This document shows, piece by piece, positions 34,970 through 43,778 of a DNA stretch of 46,124 nt; the first letter of the stretch is position 1; each line of letters begins with the position of its first letter. The notes under the pieces are model-generated. The model saw only the letters and a list, made by a program, of their open reading frames with translations. It was not told where the DNA came from and did not search any database. Made by a program: the position numbers and the translations under genes. The stretch covers positions 1 to 46,124 of the forward strand of contig JAWXTS010000005.1 in the NCBI GenBank assembly GCA_044433305.1, given 5' to 3'. Source of the stretch: JAWXTS01 sp044433305. GTDB lineage: Bacteria > Bacteroidota > Bacteroidia > Bacteroidales > Rikenellaceae.

Positions 34970-35818
34970 ATGAAGAAATTACTCGTTCTTACTTTTTTTC
35001 TAAGCCTATGGGCTGGCATAATATTTTATATTATCAAGGCCTCTAGCTATCATGAGCAGCGACGTGCAGAGGTTGTCTGCACAAAAGTCGTGGTTCATGT
35101 TGAGGATAGTGCCTCTCGCTCCTTCTTGTCGGCTCAGATTGTGCTCGATTTGTTGTCGGAGCATCAGCTGAACCCCTATGGTGTAGAGCGTAATAAGATA
35201 GATATACATGCCATAGAGAGCTACTTGCGCGAAGTTATGTATGTTAAGGATGTTGATGTCTATATGAATATGCTTGGCCAGATGCATATAGATCTTGCAC
35301 AGCGTCGTCCCATGGCTCGCTTTATTGCCGATGGTGGATATGACTTTTATCTTAGTGATGACAATCATATATTACCCATCTCTGAGGATTATGTTGAATA
35401 TGTGCCAGTGGTAAGTGGAAGTATAGAATTTCCTTTTTCAGCCGATTATGTAGGTGAATTACTATTACAAACTGATAATAAGGGTGAAAAGGTAGAAAAA
35501 AAGTTTGCCGAAAGTGATATTTTTTTGAGTAATCTGATTAATTTTGTAAGATATATTGAAAAAGATAAATTTTGGGATACTCAGATAGTACAACTCAACG
35601 TCTCTAAAGAGCAGCCTCAAGGCGAGCCAACCATAGAGATAGTACCCCGTATAGGTTCTCATACGATACTTCTGGGTGGTGTTGAGCACTATCAAACTAA
35701 GATGCAAAAGATGCGCGACTGCTATGAGTATGGCATGGATACCACAATGTGGAAACACTTTGCCCATCTTGACATTCAGTATTCTGGACAAATAATAGGA
35801 ATAGAAAAGACGAAATAA
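34970..35818 (+). CDS. ftsQ: Cell division protein FtsQ
   Basis: This is a 282-residue bitopic membrane protein. A short cytoplasmic tail and one transmembrane helix (residues about 3-23, LLVLTFFLSLWAGIIFYII) precede a periplasmic region with a POTRA-like part (about 60-120, ESYLREVMYVKDVDVYMNMLGQ) and a FtsQ-type beta domain. It recruits later divisome proteins. Sequence conservation in this family is low, and position between murC and ftsA is strong support. MKKLLVL at 34970 is chosen over a TTG at 34937, which would add eleven polar residues before the helix. Confidence 0.88.
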   Translation: MKKLLVLTFFLSLWAGIIFYIIKASSYHEQRRAEVVCTKVVVHVEDSASRSFLSAQIVLDLLSEHQLNPYGVERNKIDIHAIESYLREVMYVKDVDVYMNMLGQMHIDLAQRRPMARFIADGGYDFYLSDDNHILPISEDYVEYVPVVSGSIEFPFSADYVGELLLQTDNKGEKVEKKFAESDIFLSNLINFVRYIEKDKFWDTQIVQLNVSKEQPQGEPTIEIVPRIGSHTILLGGVEHYQTKMQKMRDCYEYGMDTTMWKHFAHLDIQYSGQIIGIEKTK

Positions 35819-35829
35819 AAATAAAAAAT

Positions 35830-37161
35830 ATGACAGACGTAGTTTTAGATAAAGAATATATCGCAGCTATCGACCTGGGTAGCAAAAATATAGTGACAGT
35901 AGTTGGACTAAAGGACAAAGAAGGCAATGTCGAAATCCTTGGATCCACAGTCACACCATCTGAGGGCATGGAGAATGGCACCGTGCGCAATGTAGAATCC
36001 ATGGCCATAAGCATTAAACAAAACGTCGAGCAGCTAGAACAACAACTAGGTGTTCGTGTTGAGGCTGTTTATGCAGGTGTCTCAGGCCGATATATCAAGA
36101 GCGTACGCCATTCATACTTTGTTTTTGTTAGTAACCGCGATGGAGAGGTTCGCTTCGACGATGTTAAGAAAATCAACGAGAGCATGGATAACATTCAAGT
36201 TGGCGAGCGTGAGCGCGTTCTGGACCGTATTCCTCAGCATTACATTATAGACAATCGCGCCGACGAGATGATTACCAACCCTGTGGGTATGTTTGGTCAC
36301 AAGCTCGAAAATAGCTTTATCTTCGTTGTCGGAGAGAATAGCGTTATCTCTCGTATCGAGAATGCCCTTGGTCGCGTAGGGCTTAAACAAACAAGTCTTT
36401 TTGTTAATCCTCTAGTTGCTGCTGAGGCGGTGCTTATGCCTGAGGAGAAGAACGAGGGTGTCATGTTTATGGATATTGGTGCTGGCACAACAGATATCTG
36501 TATCTATAAAGATAATATTGCACGTCATGTTGTTAGCTTGCCTATTGGTGGAGCTATGATAAATAAAGACATACAGTCTTATGGCCTTATGGCAAAATAT
36601 GTCGAAACCTTAAAAGTAGGTCATGGCAGTGCTGTAAGCAAATTGGCCTCTACCGACCACCTGATCCGAATAAAGGGGGTTGCAGCGGGAGACGAGAAGA
36701 TTATCTCGGCTCAGAACTTATCTGTAATAATCGAGTCTCGCTTGTTGGATATTGTCGAGCTTGCCATGAACGAACTTAAGCGTTCGGGATATGATGGTAA
36801 ACTTCGTGCAGGTATCGTTATCACTGGAGGAGTATCTCTAACCAAGGATATCGATATACTATTCAAGGAGCATACCAAGATGGCTGTGCGTGTTGCCACT
36901 CCAGTCATAAACCTAGTTAAGGAGGGTTCTGAGATTGTCGACGACCCAATTTATTCTACGGCCATAGGTATTCTTCTTAGAGGAGCCAAAGGTAATACTT
37001 CGAGCATGGTCAATGCTCCTGTGAGTGAGATTAAAGACGACATTGTCGACGAGCTTCCAGAGCCATCAAAGCGTAAGAAAAAGCAGGGCGGTGGTCTGTT
37101 TAGTAAAATCAAAAAGTCGTTTGACAAGATGCTTACGGACATAGACGACAATGTAATCTAG
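35830..37161 (+). CDS. ftsA: Cell division protein FtsA
   Basis: This is a 443-residue actin-like ATPase that tethers FtsZ to the membrane. Phosphate and nucleotide loops are AAIDLGSKNIV (about 11-21), MDIGAGTTDI and IVITGGVSLTKDI. The C-terminus has a charged linker (KRKKKQGGG) and an amphipathic helix (LFSKIKKSFDKMLTDI) suited to membrane binding. It lies 11 bases after ftsQ and 65 bases before ftsZ, and that spacer holds a palindrome. Confidence 0.94.
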   Translation: MTDVVLDKEYIAAIDLGSKNIVTVVGLKDKEGNVEILGSTVTPSEGMENGTVRNVESMAISIKQNVEQLEQQLGVRVEAVYAGVSGRYIKSVRHSYFVFVSNRDGEVRFDDVKKINESMDNIQVGERERVLDRIPQHYIIDNRADEMITNPVGMFGHKLENSFIFVVGENSVISRIENALGRVGLKQTSLFVNPLVAAEAVLMPEEKNEGVMFMDIGAGTTDICIYKDNIARHVVSLPIGGAMINKDIQSYGLMAKYVETLKVGHGSAVSKLASTDHLIRIKGVAAGDEKIISAQNLSVIIESRLLDIVELAMNELKRSGYDGKLRAGIVITGGVSLTKDIDILFKEHTKMAVRVATPVINLVKEGSEIVDDPIYSTAIGILLRGAKGNTSSMVNAPVSEIKDDIVDELPEPSKRKKKQGGGLFSKIKKSFDKMLTDIDDNVI

Positions 37162-37189
37162 TAGACAACAAGTCGTGATTCAAAATTTT

Positions 37190-37204
37190 ATAGTTTAAAA
37201 CTAT
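37190..37204. repeat. Palindrome in the ftsA-ftsZ spacer
   Basis: ATAGTTTAAAACTAT is a perfect inverted repeat of two 7-base arms around one A, located 23 bases before the ftsZ start. It is a possible protein-binding site. The centre is too small for a hairpin terminator. Confidence 0.4.
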
Positions 37205-37226
37205 TATCGCAAAAGCAAAAAAGAAG

Positions 37227-38543
37227 ATGGAAGACATAATAAATTTCAATATACCTAAAAAAACTACTGGCGACTCAATCATTATGGTTGTTGGCGTTGG
37301 TGGAGGTGGTGGCAATGCCGTAAATCACATGTACGAGCAGGGCATCAAGAACGTATCATTTATGATATGTAACACCGACAAGCAGGCACTTGCCAAAAGC
37401 CCTATACAGTGTAAGATTCATCTTGGTGAAAAGCTTACCGAGGGTCTTGGTGCTGGCGACAACCCTGAGAGGGGAAGTAATGCAGCCCGCGAGAGCATAG
37501 ATCAAATCAAGGCTGTGTTCAAGAGCGAGAACACTAAGATGGTGTTTATCACAGCTGGAATGGGTGGTGGTACAGGTACGGGAGGTTCTCCTGTTATTGC
37601 ACAGGCAGCCCAAGAGATGGGAATACTTACCGTTGCTATTGTTACCTTGCCGTTTAAGACTGAGGGTCGCCGTAGAGCCGAACAGGCCAAGAAAGGAGTT
37701 GAGGAGCTTAAGAAACACGCTGACTCGCTGCTTCTTGTAAACAATGAGAGCATACGAGAGATGTATGGTGATTTGCCTATCACAGAGGCCTTTGGTAGAG
37801 CAGATAATATCTTGACTCTTGCAGCCAAGGGTATATCAGAGATTATCATGGAGCCTCATATTGTGAACGTCGACTTTGCTGATGTCAGCACAGTTATGAG
37901 AAAGAGTGGCCTTGCGCTTATGGGTTCTGCTCGTTCAGGAGGCTCAGAGCGCGTTACGGCTGTTGCAAATGCAGTTTTGGCGTCGCCACTTTTGAACCAC
38001 AACGATATTAAAGGAGCAAAAAATATCCTTATCAATATTGCCTTTGGAGAGAAAGAGGTCAGCATGGATGAGGTATGCGACATTATAGATATTATTCAGG
38101 ATAGAGCAGGTAATGATGCCAACCTTATTTGGGGTACAGGTAAAAACGATGCCCTAGAACTGGATGAAATAGAGCTTACTATTGTCGCAACAGGCTTTGA
38201 TAAAGCCATGGGCAGTCCAAAACCTAAGAACATAGAGGTTATCGTACCACTAGATAATGTTGTAACTCCTAGTGAGGGATTCTCTGGAGATAGTATTGAG
38301 ACTGAACCTGAGAGCGGATTCTCTAGCAGTAACGAGAATATAGAGGAGGTTGAACAGCAGAAGACCGCTGTTGACCACATCATAGAGGAGTACTCTCGCA
38401 CACCAGCATACTTGCGCCGTCGTTCGCGTATGGCTGCCATACCTAAAAAAGCAGTTACCAAATCTAAGATAGATGTTAAGAGCGAAGACAATGCTGCCAG
38501 TGTGCAAGAGCAGGATGGTGGTTCACTTTTTGGCAATGACTAA
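37227..38543 (+). CDS. ftsZ: Cell division GTPase FtsZ
   Basis: This is a 438-residue tubulin homologue that forms the division ring. The nucleotide site has VVGVGGGGGNAVNHM (21-35) and GGGTGTG (113-119). The T7 catalytic loop is NVDFADV (214-220). A variable acidic linker (about 335-385) leads to TPAYLRRRSRM, and the end is SLFGND rather than the better-known proteobacterial peptide. The stop overlaps the first base of the gldE-like gene (TAATG). No frame problem. Confidence 0.96.
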   Translation: MEDIINFNIPKKTTGDSIIMVVGVGGGGGNAVNHMYEQGIKNVSFMICNTDKQALAKSPIQCKIHLGEKLTEGLGAGDNPERGSNAARESIDQIKAVFKSENTKMVFITAGMGGGTGTGGSPVIAQAAQEMGILTVAIVTLPFKTEGRRRAEQAKKGVEELKKHADSLLLVNNESIREMYGDLPITEAFGRADNILTLAAKGISEIIMEPHIVNVDFADVSTVMRKSGLALMGSARSGGSERVTAVANAVLASPLLNHNDIKGAKNILINIAFGEKEVSMDEVCDIIDIIQDRAGNDANLIWGTGKNDALELDEIELTIVATGFDKAMGSPKPKNIEVIVPLDNVVTPSEGFSGDSIETEPESGFSSSNENIEEVEQQKTAVDHIIEEYSRTPAYLRRRSRMAAIPKKAVTKSKIDVKSEDNAASVQEQDGGSLFGND

Positions 38544-39823
38544 TGGTTAGTATTTGCAGTATTATAGGATTTAGTAGCTTTGGCATTTCAGATGTGTGGA
38601 CATTGGCTATTGTGGCGTGTCTACTTGTTTGCTCGGCCCTTGTGTCGGGTTCCGAAACGGCCTTCTTCTCGCTGTCGCCTCAGAATGTAAATTCTTTGCG
38701 CGAGAGCAACTCTCGCTCTGGTAGTGCTGCACTCAAGCTACTATCTATGCAAGACGAGCTGTTGGCTACTATTCTTATAGTCAATAACTTGGTCAATATA
38801 TGTATTGTTATGCTGCTTAATGCGGTTATCAATACGACCATGGTTTTTGGTGGCGAGCTGATAGAGTTCTTGTTCAAGGTGGTGTTTGTGACTTTTATGT
38901 TGCTTCTCTTCGGAGAGATTATGCCTAAGATATTTGCTTCTTACAATGCTCTGCGAGTGGTTAATATCATGTCCTCGCCCTTGCTCGTTTTCAAACGTCT
39001 GTTTAACCCCTTTTCCTTTATACTTATAAAGGTGGGTAACAATATCGCCAAGCATAAAAAATCTAACATATCCATAGACCAGCTATCAGATGCTATTGAG
39101 ATAACTTCGGACCAGAGTGTCGAGGAGAAGAAGATGCTTTCGGGCATCATCCACTTTGTGAATACCGAGGTCGAGGCTATCATGAAATCGCGCCTAGATA
39201 TTGTCGCCATAGATATAGAGAGCGATATAAGTGAACTTCGACGTACGATTATCGAGTCGGGCTTTTCGCGCATACCCGTTTATGAAGACAATATAGACAA
39301 TATAAAAGGCATACTCTATGTCAAAGATATGTTGCCGTTTTTGTTTGACGAATCAAAAACCGACTGGGCCAAGCTGATACGCAAGGTCTACTTTATTCCC
39401 GAGCGCAAGAAGATTAATGACTTGTTGGAGGAGTTTCAGGATGCTAAGGTACACATGGCCATTGTTGTCGACGAGTATGGCTCGACCTTGGGGCTTGTAT
39501 CTTTGGAAGATATCCTAGAGGAGATTGTGGGCGAAATATCAGATGAGTCGGATAACGAGCATAAGTTCTATATCAAGATAGACGCCAATACCTATATCTT
39601 TGAGGGCAAGACCCATATTAGTGATGTCATTAAAGTGCTGGAGCTTGATGAGGATTATTTTGCTGAGGTTGGTAATAATGCCGATACCATAGCAGGTGTG
39701 ATGCTTGAGATTAAGCGTGACTTTCTGAAGCAGGGTGAGATGATAAAGTTCGAGAATTTGGAGCTTACCGTTTCTAAGAAGGAGGGCTACCGTATAGATA
39801 GCGTCAAGGTGGTAGTTAAATAA
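38543..39823 (+). CDS. gldE: GldE-like DUF21/CBS/CorC membrane protein
   Basis: This is a 426-residue protein. An N-terminal DUF21 membrane domain has about four hydrophobic helices within residues 10-140 and the motif SGSETAFFSLS (about 35-45). A pair of CBS domains follows at about 200-330 (GFSRIPVYEDNIDNIKGILYVKD and VDEYGSTLGLVSLEDILEEIVGEI). A C-terminal CorC/HlyC domain lies at about 345-426. This is the architecture of CorC/HlyC ion-transport-associated proteins and of GldE of the Bacteroidota gliding set. Gliding itself is not implied here, since GldE homologues occur in non-gliding members. It is translationally coupled to ftsZ. Confidence 0.8.
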   Translation: MVSICSIIGFSSFGISDVWTLAIVACLLVCSALVSGSETAFFSLSPQNVNSLRESNSRSGSAALKLLSMQDELLATILIVNNLVNICIVMLLNAVINTTMVFGGELIEFLFKVVFVTFMLLLFGEIMPKIFASYNALRVVNIMSSPLLVFKRLFNPFSFILIKVGNNIAKHKKSNISIDQLSDAIEITSDQSVEEKKMLSGIIHFVNTEVEAIMKSRLDIVAIDIESDISELRRTIIESGFSRIPVYEDNIDNIKGILYVKDMLPFLFDESKTDWAKLIRKVYFIPERKKINDLLEEFQDAKVHMAIVVDEYGSTLGLVSLEDILEEIVGEISDESDNEHKFYIKIDANTYIFEGKTHISDVIKVLELDEDYFAEVGNNADTIAGVMLEIKRDFLKQGEMIKFENLELTVSKKEGYRIDSVKVVVK

Positions 39824-39830
39824 TCTCGCT

Positions 39831-40424
39831 GTGGAACAAGTGCTACTCACAAATATTGATTCTAGTTCTGTATTGGCCGTGTGCCCCATTGTTCAGAACT
39901 TAGATTGGCTACTCGAACATTCTAATCCACAGCGTAGGAATTATGCTATGGCCATGAAAAGTGATAGACGACGTGTAGAGTGGCTTAGCTGGCAGATGCT
40001 CTTGGGGCAGGTTCTGGGAACGGACGAATTTGAGACTAGCTATCGCGCCTCAGGTGCACCTTATATAATAGGGGATGCGCGTCACTTGAGCGTAAGCCAT
40101 TGCAGGGATTATGTTGCTGTTTTGGTTTCTGATGGAGCTTGTGGCTTGGACATTGAGCTTGGGAGTAGAGATTTCTCTAAGGCCTCCGAACGCTTTGCTG
40201 GGGAAGATGTTAAAGATGATTTGGCTCTTGTGTGGAGTGCTAAGGAGACTGTTTACAAGTACTTGGAGGACGATGAGATTGCCATGCTTACGGATATAGT
40301 TGTAGATGGCATAGGCGAGTCAGAGATTGATTCTCATGTGGGCGAAGAATGTTATAATCTGAGCTATTTGCGCATGGATAAACTAAATGTTGTTTATTTG
40401 TTGAAAAACAAACAAAGCCATTGA
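39831..40424 (+). CDS. 4'-phosphopantetheinyl transferase family protein
   Basis: This is a 197-residue protein that would attach phosphopantetheine to a carrier protein. The family motifs are SVSH (87-90), the metal-binding GLDIE (105-109, D107 and E109) and WSAKETVYKY (135-144). The start is a GTG seven bases after the gldE-like stop. A short N-terminal lobe suggests a Sfp-like half-molecule arrangement typical of Bacteroidota copies next to gldE. The carrier substrate is unknown. The his promoter overlaps its 3' end. Confidence 0.85.
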   Translation: MEQVLLTNIDSSSVLAVCPIVQNLDWLLEHSNPQRRNYAMAMKSDRRRVEWLSWQMLLGQVLGTDEFETSYRASGAPYIIGDARHLSVSHCRDYVAVLVSDGACGLDIELGSRDFSKASERFAGEDVKDDLALVWSAKETVYKYLEDDEIAMLTDIVVDGIGESEIDSHVGEECYNLSYLRMDKLNVVYLLKNKQSH

Positions 40425-40449
40425 AGTTACGATATAAGTAATAACTTTG
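40421..40449 (+). promoter_or_regulatory. Promoter of the his operon
   Basis: TTG (40421-40423), 18 bases, then TAACTTTG (40442-40449). The expected start near 40455 is about a dozen bases before the leader peptide ATG. The spacer is slightly short for the consensus. Confidence 0.55.
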
Positions 40450-40467
40450 TGATAGAAATTTAAAACA

Positions 40468-40521
40468 ATGCAATATTCAGCTAACATACATTTTCATCAT
40501 CACCGACTCTTTATAGGGTAG
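40468..40521 (+). CDS. hisL: His operon leader peptide
   Basis: This is a 17-codon ORF encoding MQYSANIHFHHHRLFIG, with four His in five codons. It lies between the his promoter and an intrinsic terminator, the classic arrangement for attenuation. Ribosome stalling at the His codons when charged tRNA-His is scarce would let the leader refold and transcription continue into hisG. The stop codon lies within a segment able to pair with the terminator's 5' arm. Confidence 0.85.
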   Translation: MQYSANIHFHHHRLFIG

Positions 40522-40592
40522 GCTACATGGTTGTGTGTGTTTTGCAATAAACCATATTGGGCTTATCCTTTTTTGAGGATAAGCCTTTTTTT
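40516..40592 (+). promoter_or_regulatory. His attenuator (terminator with candidate antiterminator)
   Basis: The terminator stem pairs GGCTTATCCT (40560-40569) with AGGATAAGCC (40576-40585) around TTTTTG, followed by seven T (40586-40592). The alternative pairing joins GGGTAGGCT (40516-40524) with GGCTTATCC (40560-40568), nine consecutive pairs including G-U. A further hairpin, ATGGTT (40527-40532) with AACCAT (40550-40555), fits between them. The hisG start is 26 bases after the T tract. Confidence 0.8.
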
Positions 40593-40617
40593 GTAAATTT
40601 AAGAGATAAACGTATTT

Positions 40618-41469
40618 ATGATTAGACTAGCGATTCAGGCCAAGGGCCGCCTAAACGAAGATAGTATGGAGCTACTACGCGAGGTAGGAATCTATATCGA
40701 ATCTAGCAAGCGCAAGCTGCTAACAGTTAGTAGTAACTTTGACTTAGAGGTGCTTTATCTACGTGATGATGACATTCCACAGGCTGTGGCCATGGGTGTT
40801 GCCGATGTAGGTATTGTTGGCCTAAACGAGGTTGAGGAAAAGGGCTTTGATGTAGATGTAGTCCATAAACTTGGCTGGGGTCGTTGCCGTATATCGTTAG
40901 CTGTACCTAAGACAGAGAATTATACTGGTCCTGAGTACTTTAATGGCAAACGTATAGCTACTTCTTACCCTAAGATTTTGGCTTCGTTCCTAGAAAAAAA
41001 TAACGTCAAAGCAGAGATTCACGAGATTGCAGGTTCGGTTGAGGTTGCTCCATCTGTGGGTATGGCCGATGCAATCTTTGATATAGTAAGCTCTGGTGGC
41101 ACTCTTATCACTAATGGCCTTGCTGAGGTCGAGAAGGTGTTCCACTCAGAGGCTGTGATTATCAGAAATAAAGATATAGACAGCGAGAAGCAACGCTTGT
41201 TAGAGCAGATTATCTTCCGCATCGAGTCTGTTGAGCGCAGCCGTGGCATGAAGTACGTGTTACTTAACTTACCAGATGATATGATTTCTAAAGCTGTGGA
41301 TATTCTTCCTGGCATGAAATCGCCGACCATTCTTCCGTTGGCACAAGAGGGTTGGAGTTCTATGCACGTTGTTATCAACGAACACGAGTTGTGGTGTAAG
41401 GTCGAGAAGCTTAAGGCTATCGGTGCCGAGGACATACTAGTCTTGTCTCTAGAGAAAATGATACCATAA
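40618..41469 (+). CDS. hisG: ATP phosphoribosyltransferase, long form
   Basis: This is a 283-residue enzyme catalysing the first step of histidine synthesis (ATP plus PRPP). The N-terminal part has LAIQAKGRLNEDSMELL and the PRPP-binding block DIVSSGGTLITNGL (about residues 158-171). The C-terminal region of about 75 residues is the ACT-like regulatory domain of long HisG, which binds histidine for feedback inhibition, so no HisZ partner is needed. The stop overlaps the hisD start by one base. Confidence 0.95.
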   Translation: MIRLAIQAKGRLNEDSMELLREVGIYIESSKRKLLTVSSNFDLEVLYLRDDDIPQAVAMGVADVGIVGLNEVEEKGFDVDVVHKLGWGRCRISLAVPKTENYTGPEYFNGKRIATSYPKILASFLEKNNVKAEIHEIAGSVEVAPSVGMADAIFDIVSSGGTLITNGLAEVEKVFHSEAVIIRNKDIDSEKQRLLEQIIFRIESVERSRGMKYVLLNLPDDMISKAVDILPGMKSPTILPLAQEGWSSMHVVINEHELWCKVEKLKAIGAEDILVLSLEKMIP

Positions 41470-42749
41470 TGGAAATAATAATAAATCCTAGCCGCGACAA
41501 GTGGCCTGTTCTTACTAGCCGTGTGCTGGTCGAGAGGGCATCTATTGCACCACTTGTTTCGGGAATTATAGAACGCGTAAAGCAGGACGGAGATAAGGCT
41601 ATCTTCGAGTTGCTTAAAGAAATTGACAAGGTAGAGCTTGAGAGCCTGAAGGTTACCGACCAAGAGATAGCGCAGGCGTGCGAGTCTGTGGACCAGTCTC
41701 TTAGAGATTCTATTGCGCTTGCAGCGTCTAATATCGAACGCTTTCATGCTGCACAACTGCCTTCTCCCGTAGACTTGGAGACTATGGATGGTGTGCGCTG
41801 TGTTCAGCGTGCGGTTCCTATCCAGAGTGTGGGTCTTTATATCCCAGGTGGGTCTGCTCCGCTGTTCTCGACAGTGCTTATGTTGGCTCTGCCAGCAAAG
41901 ATTGCAGGATGCAAGAAAATAGTTCTGTGTACTCCGCCATCAAAACAGGGTACCATAGCTCCAGCAATACTATATGCTGCTCAGCTTTGCGGTGTAAGTG
42001 ATATATATAAAGTTGGCGGTGCTCAGGCCGTAGCTGCCATGGCCTATGGCACAGAGAGCATAGCCAAAGTAGATAAGATTTTTGGACCGGGCAATCAGTA
42101 TGTTACCGAGGCTAAGCAGCAGGTGTCATCTATGCAGGTCGCTGTCGATATGCCAGCAGGTCCTTCAGAGGTGCTTGTTATGGCTGACGATACGGCGTGT
42201 GCAGATTATGTAGCTTCAGACTTGTTGTCTCAGGCCGAGCACGGAGCCGATAGTCAGGCTATCTTGGTTTGCCACAGCGAGGAATTTGCTAGTCAGGTTA
42301 GCCGATGTGTCGAGGAGCAATGCTCTGCCCTTGAGCGCGCCGATATAGCCACCAAGGCACTAGGCAACTCACGCATTGTGGTTCTTGGTGAGCGCAAGGA
42401 TAGAATAGACTTTGCCAATGAGTATGCTGCCGAGCACCTTATAATATCTATGTCCGATGCTTGGGATGTTGCCTCAGAGATTACCGCTGCTGGAAGCATC
42501 TTTATAGGTAACTATACTCCAGAGAGTGCTGGTGACTATGCTTCGGGCACTAACCATACCTTGCCAACTTATGGCTGGGCACGCTCTTATAGTGGTGTCA
42601 ATATAGACAGCTTTATGCGTAAGATGACCATACAGGAGATAAGCCGCGATGGTCTTAAGTGCATAGGTCCTGCCATAGAGACTATGGCTACGGCCGAGGG
42701 GTTGTCTGCTCACAGAAATGCTGTAACACTTAGATTAAAAGATATTTAG
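41469..42749 (+). CDS. hisD: Histidinol dehydrogenase
   Basis: This is a 426-residue, zinc- and NAD-dependent enzyme that oxidises histidinol to histidine in two steps. Typical blocks are GLYIPGGSAPLFSTVLMLALP, the KVGGAQAVAAMAYGT segment, FGPGNQYVTEAK, the zinc and catalytic region DLLSQAEHGADSQA, and EYAAEHLIIS. It shares one base with the hisG stop (TAATG). Length is standard. Confidence 0.95.
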   Translation: MEIIINPSRDKWPVLTSRVLVERASIAPLVSGIIERVKQDGDKAIFELLKEIDKVELESLKVTDQEIAQACESVDQSLRDSIALAASNIERFHAAQLPSPVDLETMDGVRCVQRAVPIQSVGLYIPGGSAPLFSTVLMLALPAKIAGCKKIVLCTPPSKQGTIAPAILYAAQLCGVSDIYKVGGAQAVAAMAYGTESIAKVDKIFGPGNQYVTEAKQQVSSMQVAVDMPAGPSEVLVMADDTACADYVASDLLSQAEHGADSQAILVCHSEEFASQVSRCVEEQCSALERADIATKALGNSRIVVLGERKDRIDFANEYAAEHLIISMSDAWDVASEITAAGSIFIGNYTPESAGDYASGTNHTLPTYGWARSYSGVNIDSFMRKMTIQEISRDGLKCIGPAIETMATAEGLSAHRNAVTLRLKDI

Positions 42750-42752
42750 GTT

Positions 42753-43778
42753 ATGAAAATAAAATCTCTTGTACGAAAAAATATAGCTGCGCTTGCACCA
42801 TATTCTACGGCACGTGACGAATATTCTGGTGGCGAGTTGGGTGTGTTCTTGGATGCAAATGAAAATCCTTATGATAATGGATATAACCGCTATCCTGACC
42901 CTCACCAACTTAGACTTAAGAGCGTCATCTCTAAAATCAAAAACGTAGATACTAAGAATATCTTTATAGGCAATGGTAGTGACGAACCTATTGACTTGGT
43001 TTATAGGATATTCTGTGAGCCTGGGGTGCACAATGTTGTTTCTATTGCGCCTACTTATGGTATGTATCGCGTTTGTGCCGACATCAATAATGTTGAGATG
43101 CGTGAGGTACCTTTGACCGAGGACTTTGGTCTTGACTGCAAGGGATTGCTTGATGCTTGTGATAAAAATACACGAATGATGTTTTTGTGCTCGCCTAATA
43201 ACCCTACGGGTAATTTGCTTGATGCCGACCAGATGGTTTACTTGATATGCAACTTTGATGGCATTGTGGTCATTGACGAGGCTTATATAGATTTCTCTAG
43301 CTGTAATGGCTTTGTTCCTCACTTGGAGCAGTTCCCTAATGTTATTGTGTTGCAGACTTTGTCTAAGGCATGGGGCATGGCGGGCCTGCGCTTGGGACTG
43401 GCTTTTGCATCAGAGTATATCGTGGGTCTTATGTCTAAGGTCAAGTACCCTTATAACATAAATGTTGTCACTCAGAAACTTGTCGAGGAGCGTCTTGGGG
43501 TCTGTGTCGAGGGTTCTATAAAAGAGATTATCTCTCAGCGTGGGCTTGTTGTAGATCAGCTTTCGCAGATAGAAATTGTACGTCACATATATCATAGCGA
43601 TTCAAACTTTTTGCTTGTGAGATTCGACGAGCCTAAGAAAGTATATGATGTGCTAGTTGAGAGCGGAATCATAGTTCGCGACCGCTCGAAGGTCAAAGGG
43701 TGTGAGGGATGCTTGCGCATTACCATAGGCACGCCAGAAGAAAATGAAAAACTAATAAATATAATAAAAGGGCTATGA
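42753..43778 (+). CDS. hisC: Histidinol-phosphate aminotransferase
   Basis: This is a 341-residue fold-type I PLP enzyme. The PLP lysine is K205 in SKAWGMAGLRLG. Substrate and cofactor blocks include FLDANENPYDNG, FIGNGSDEPIDL, SPNNPTGN (147-154) and VIDEAYIDF. It converts imidazole-acetol phosphate to histidinol phosphate. It overlaps hisB by four bases (ATGA). Confidence 0.95.
   Translation: MKIKSLVRKNIAALAPYSTARDEYSGGELGVFLDANENPYDNGYNRYPDPHQLRLKSVISKIKNVDTKNIFIGNGSDEPIDLVYRIFCEPGVHNVVSIAPTYGMYRVCADINNVEMREVPLTEDFGLDCKGLLDACDKNTRMMFLCSPNNPTGNLLDADQMVYLICNFDGIVVIDEAYIDFSSCNGFVPHLEQFPNVIVLQTLSKAWGMAGLRLGLAFASEYIVGLMSKVKYPYNINVVTQKLVEERLGVCVEGSIKEIISQRGLVVDQLSQIEIVRHIYHSDSNFLLVRFDEPKKVYDVLVESGIIVRDRSKVKGCEGCLRITIGTPEENEKLINIIKGL

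Noticed and set aside
41019..41756. Minus-strand ORF of 245 codons across hisG and hisD
   Set aside because: Both + strand genes are unambiguous and the antisense product has no family features.
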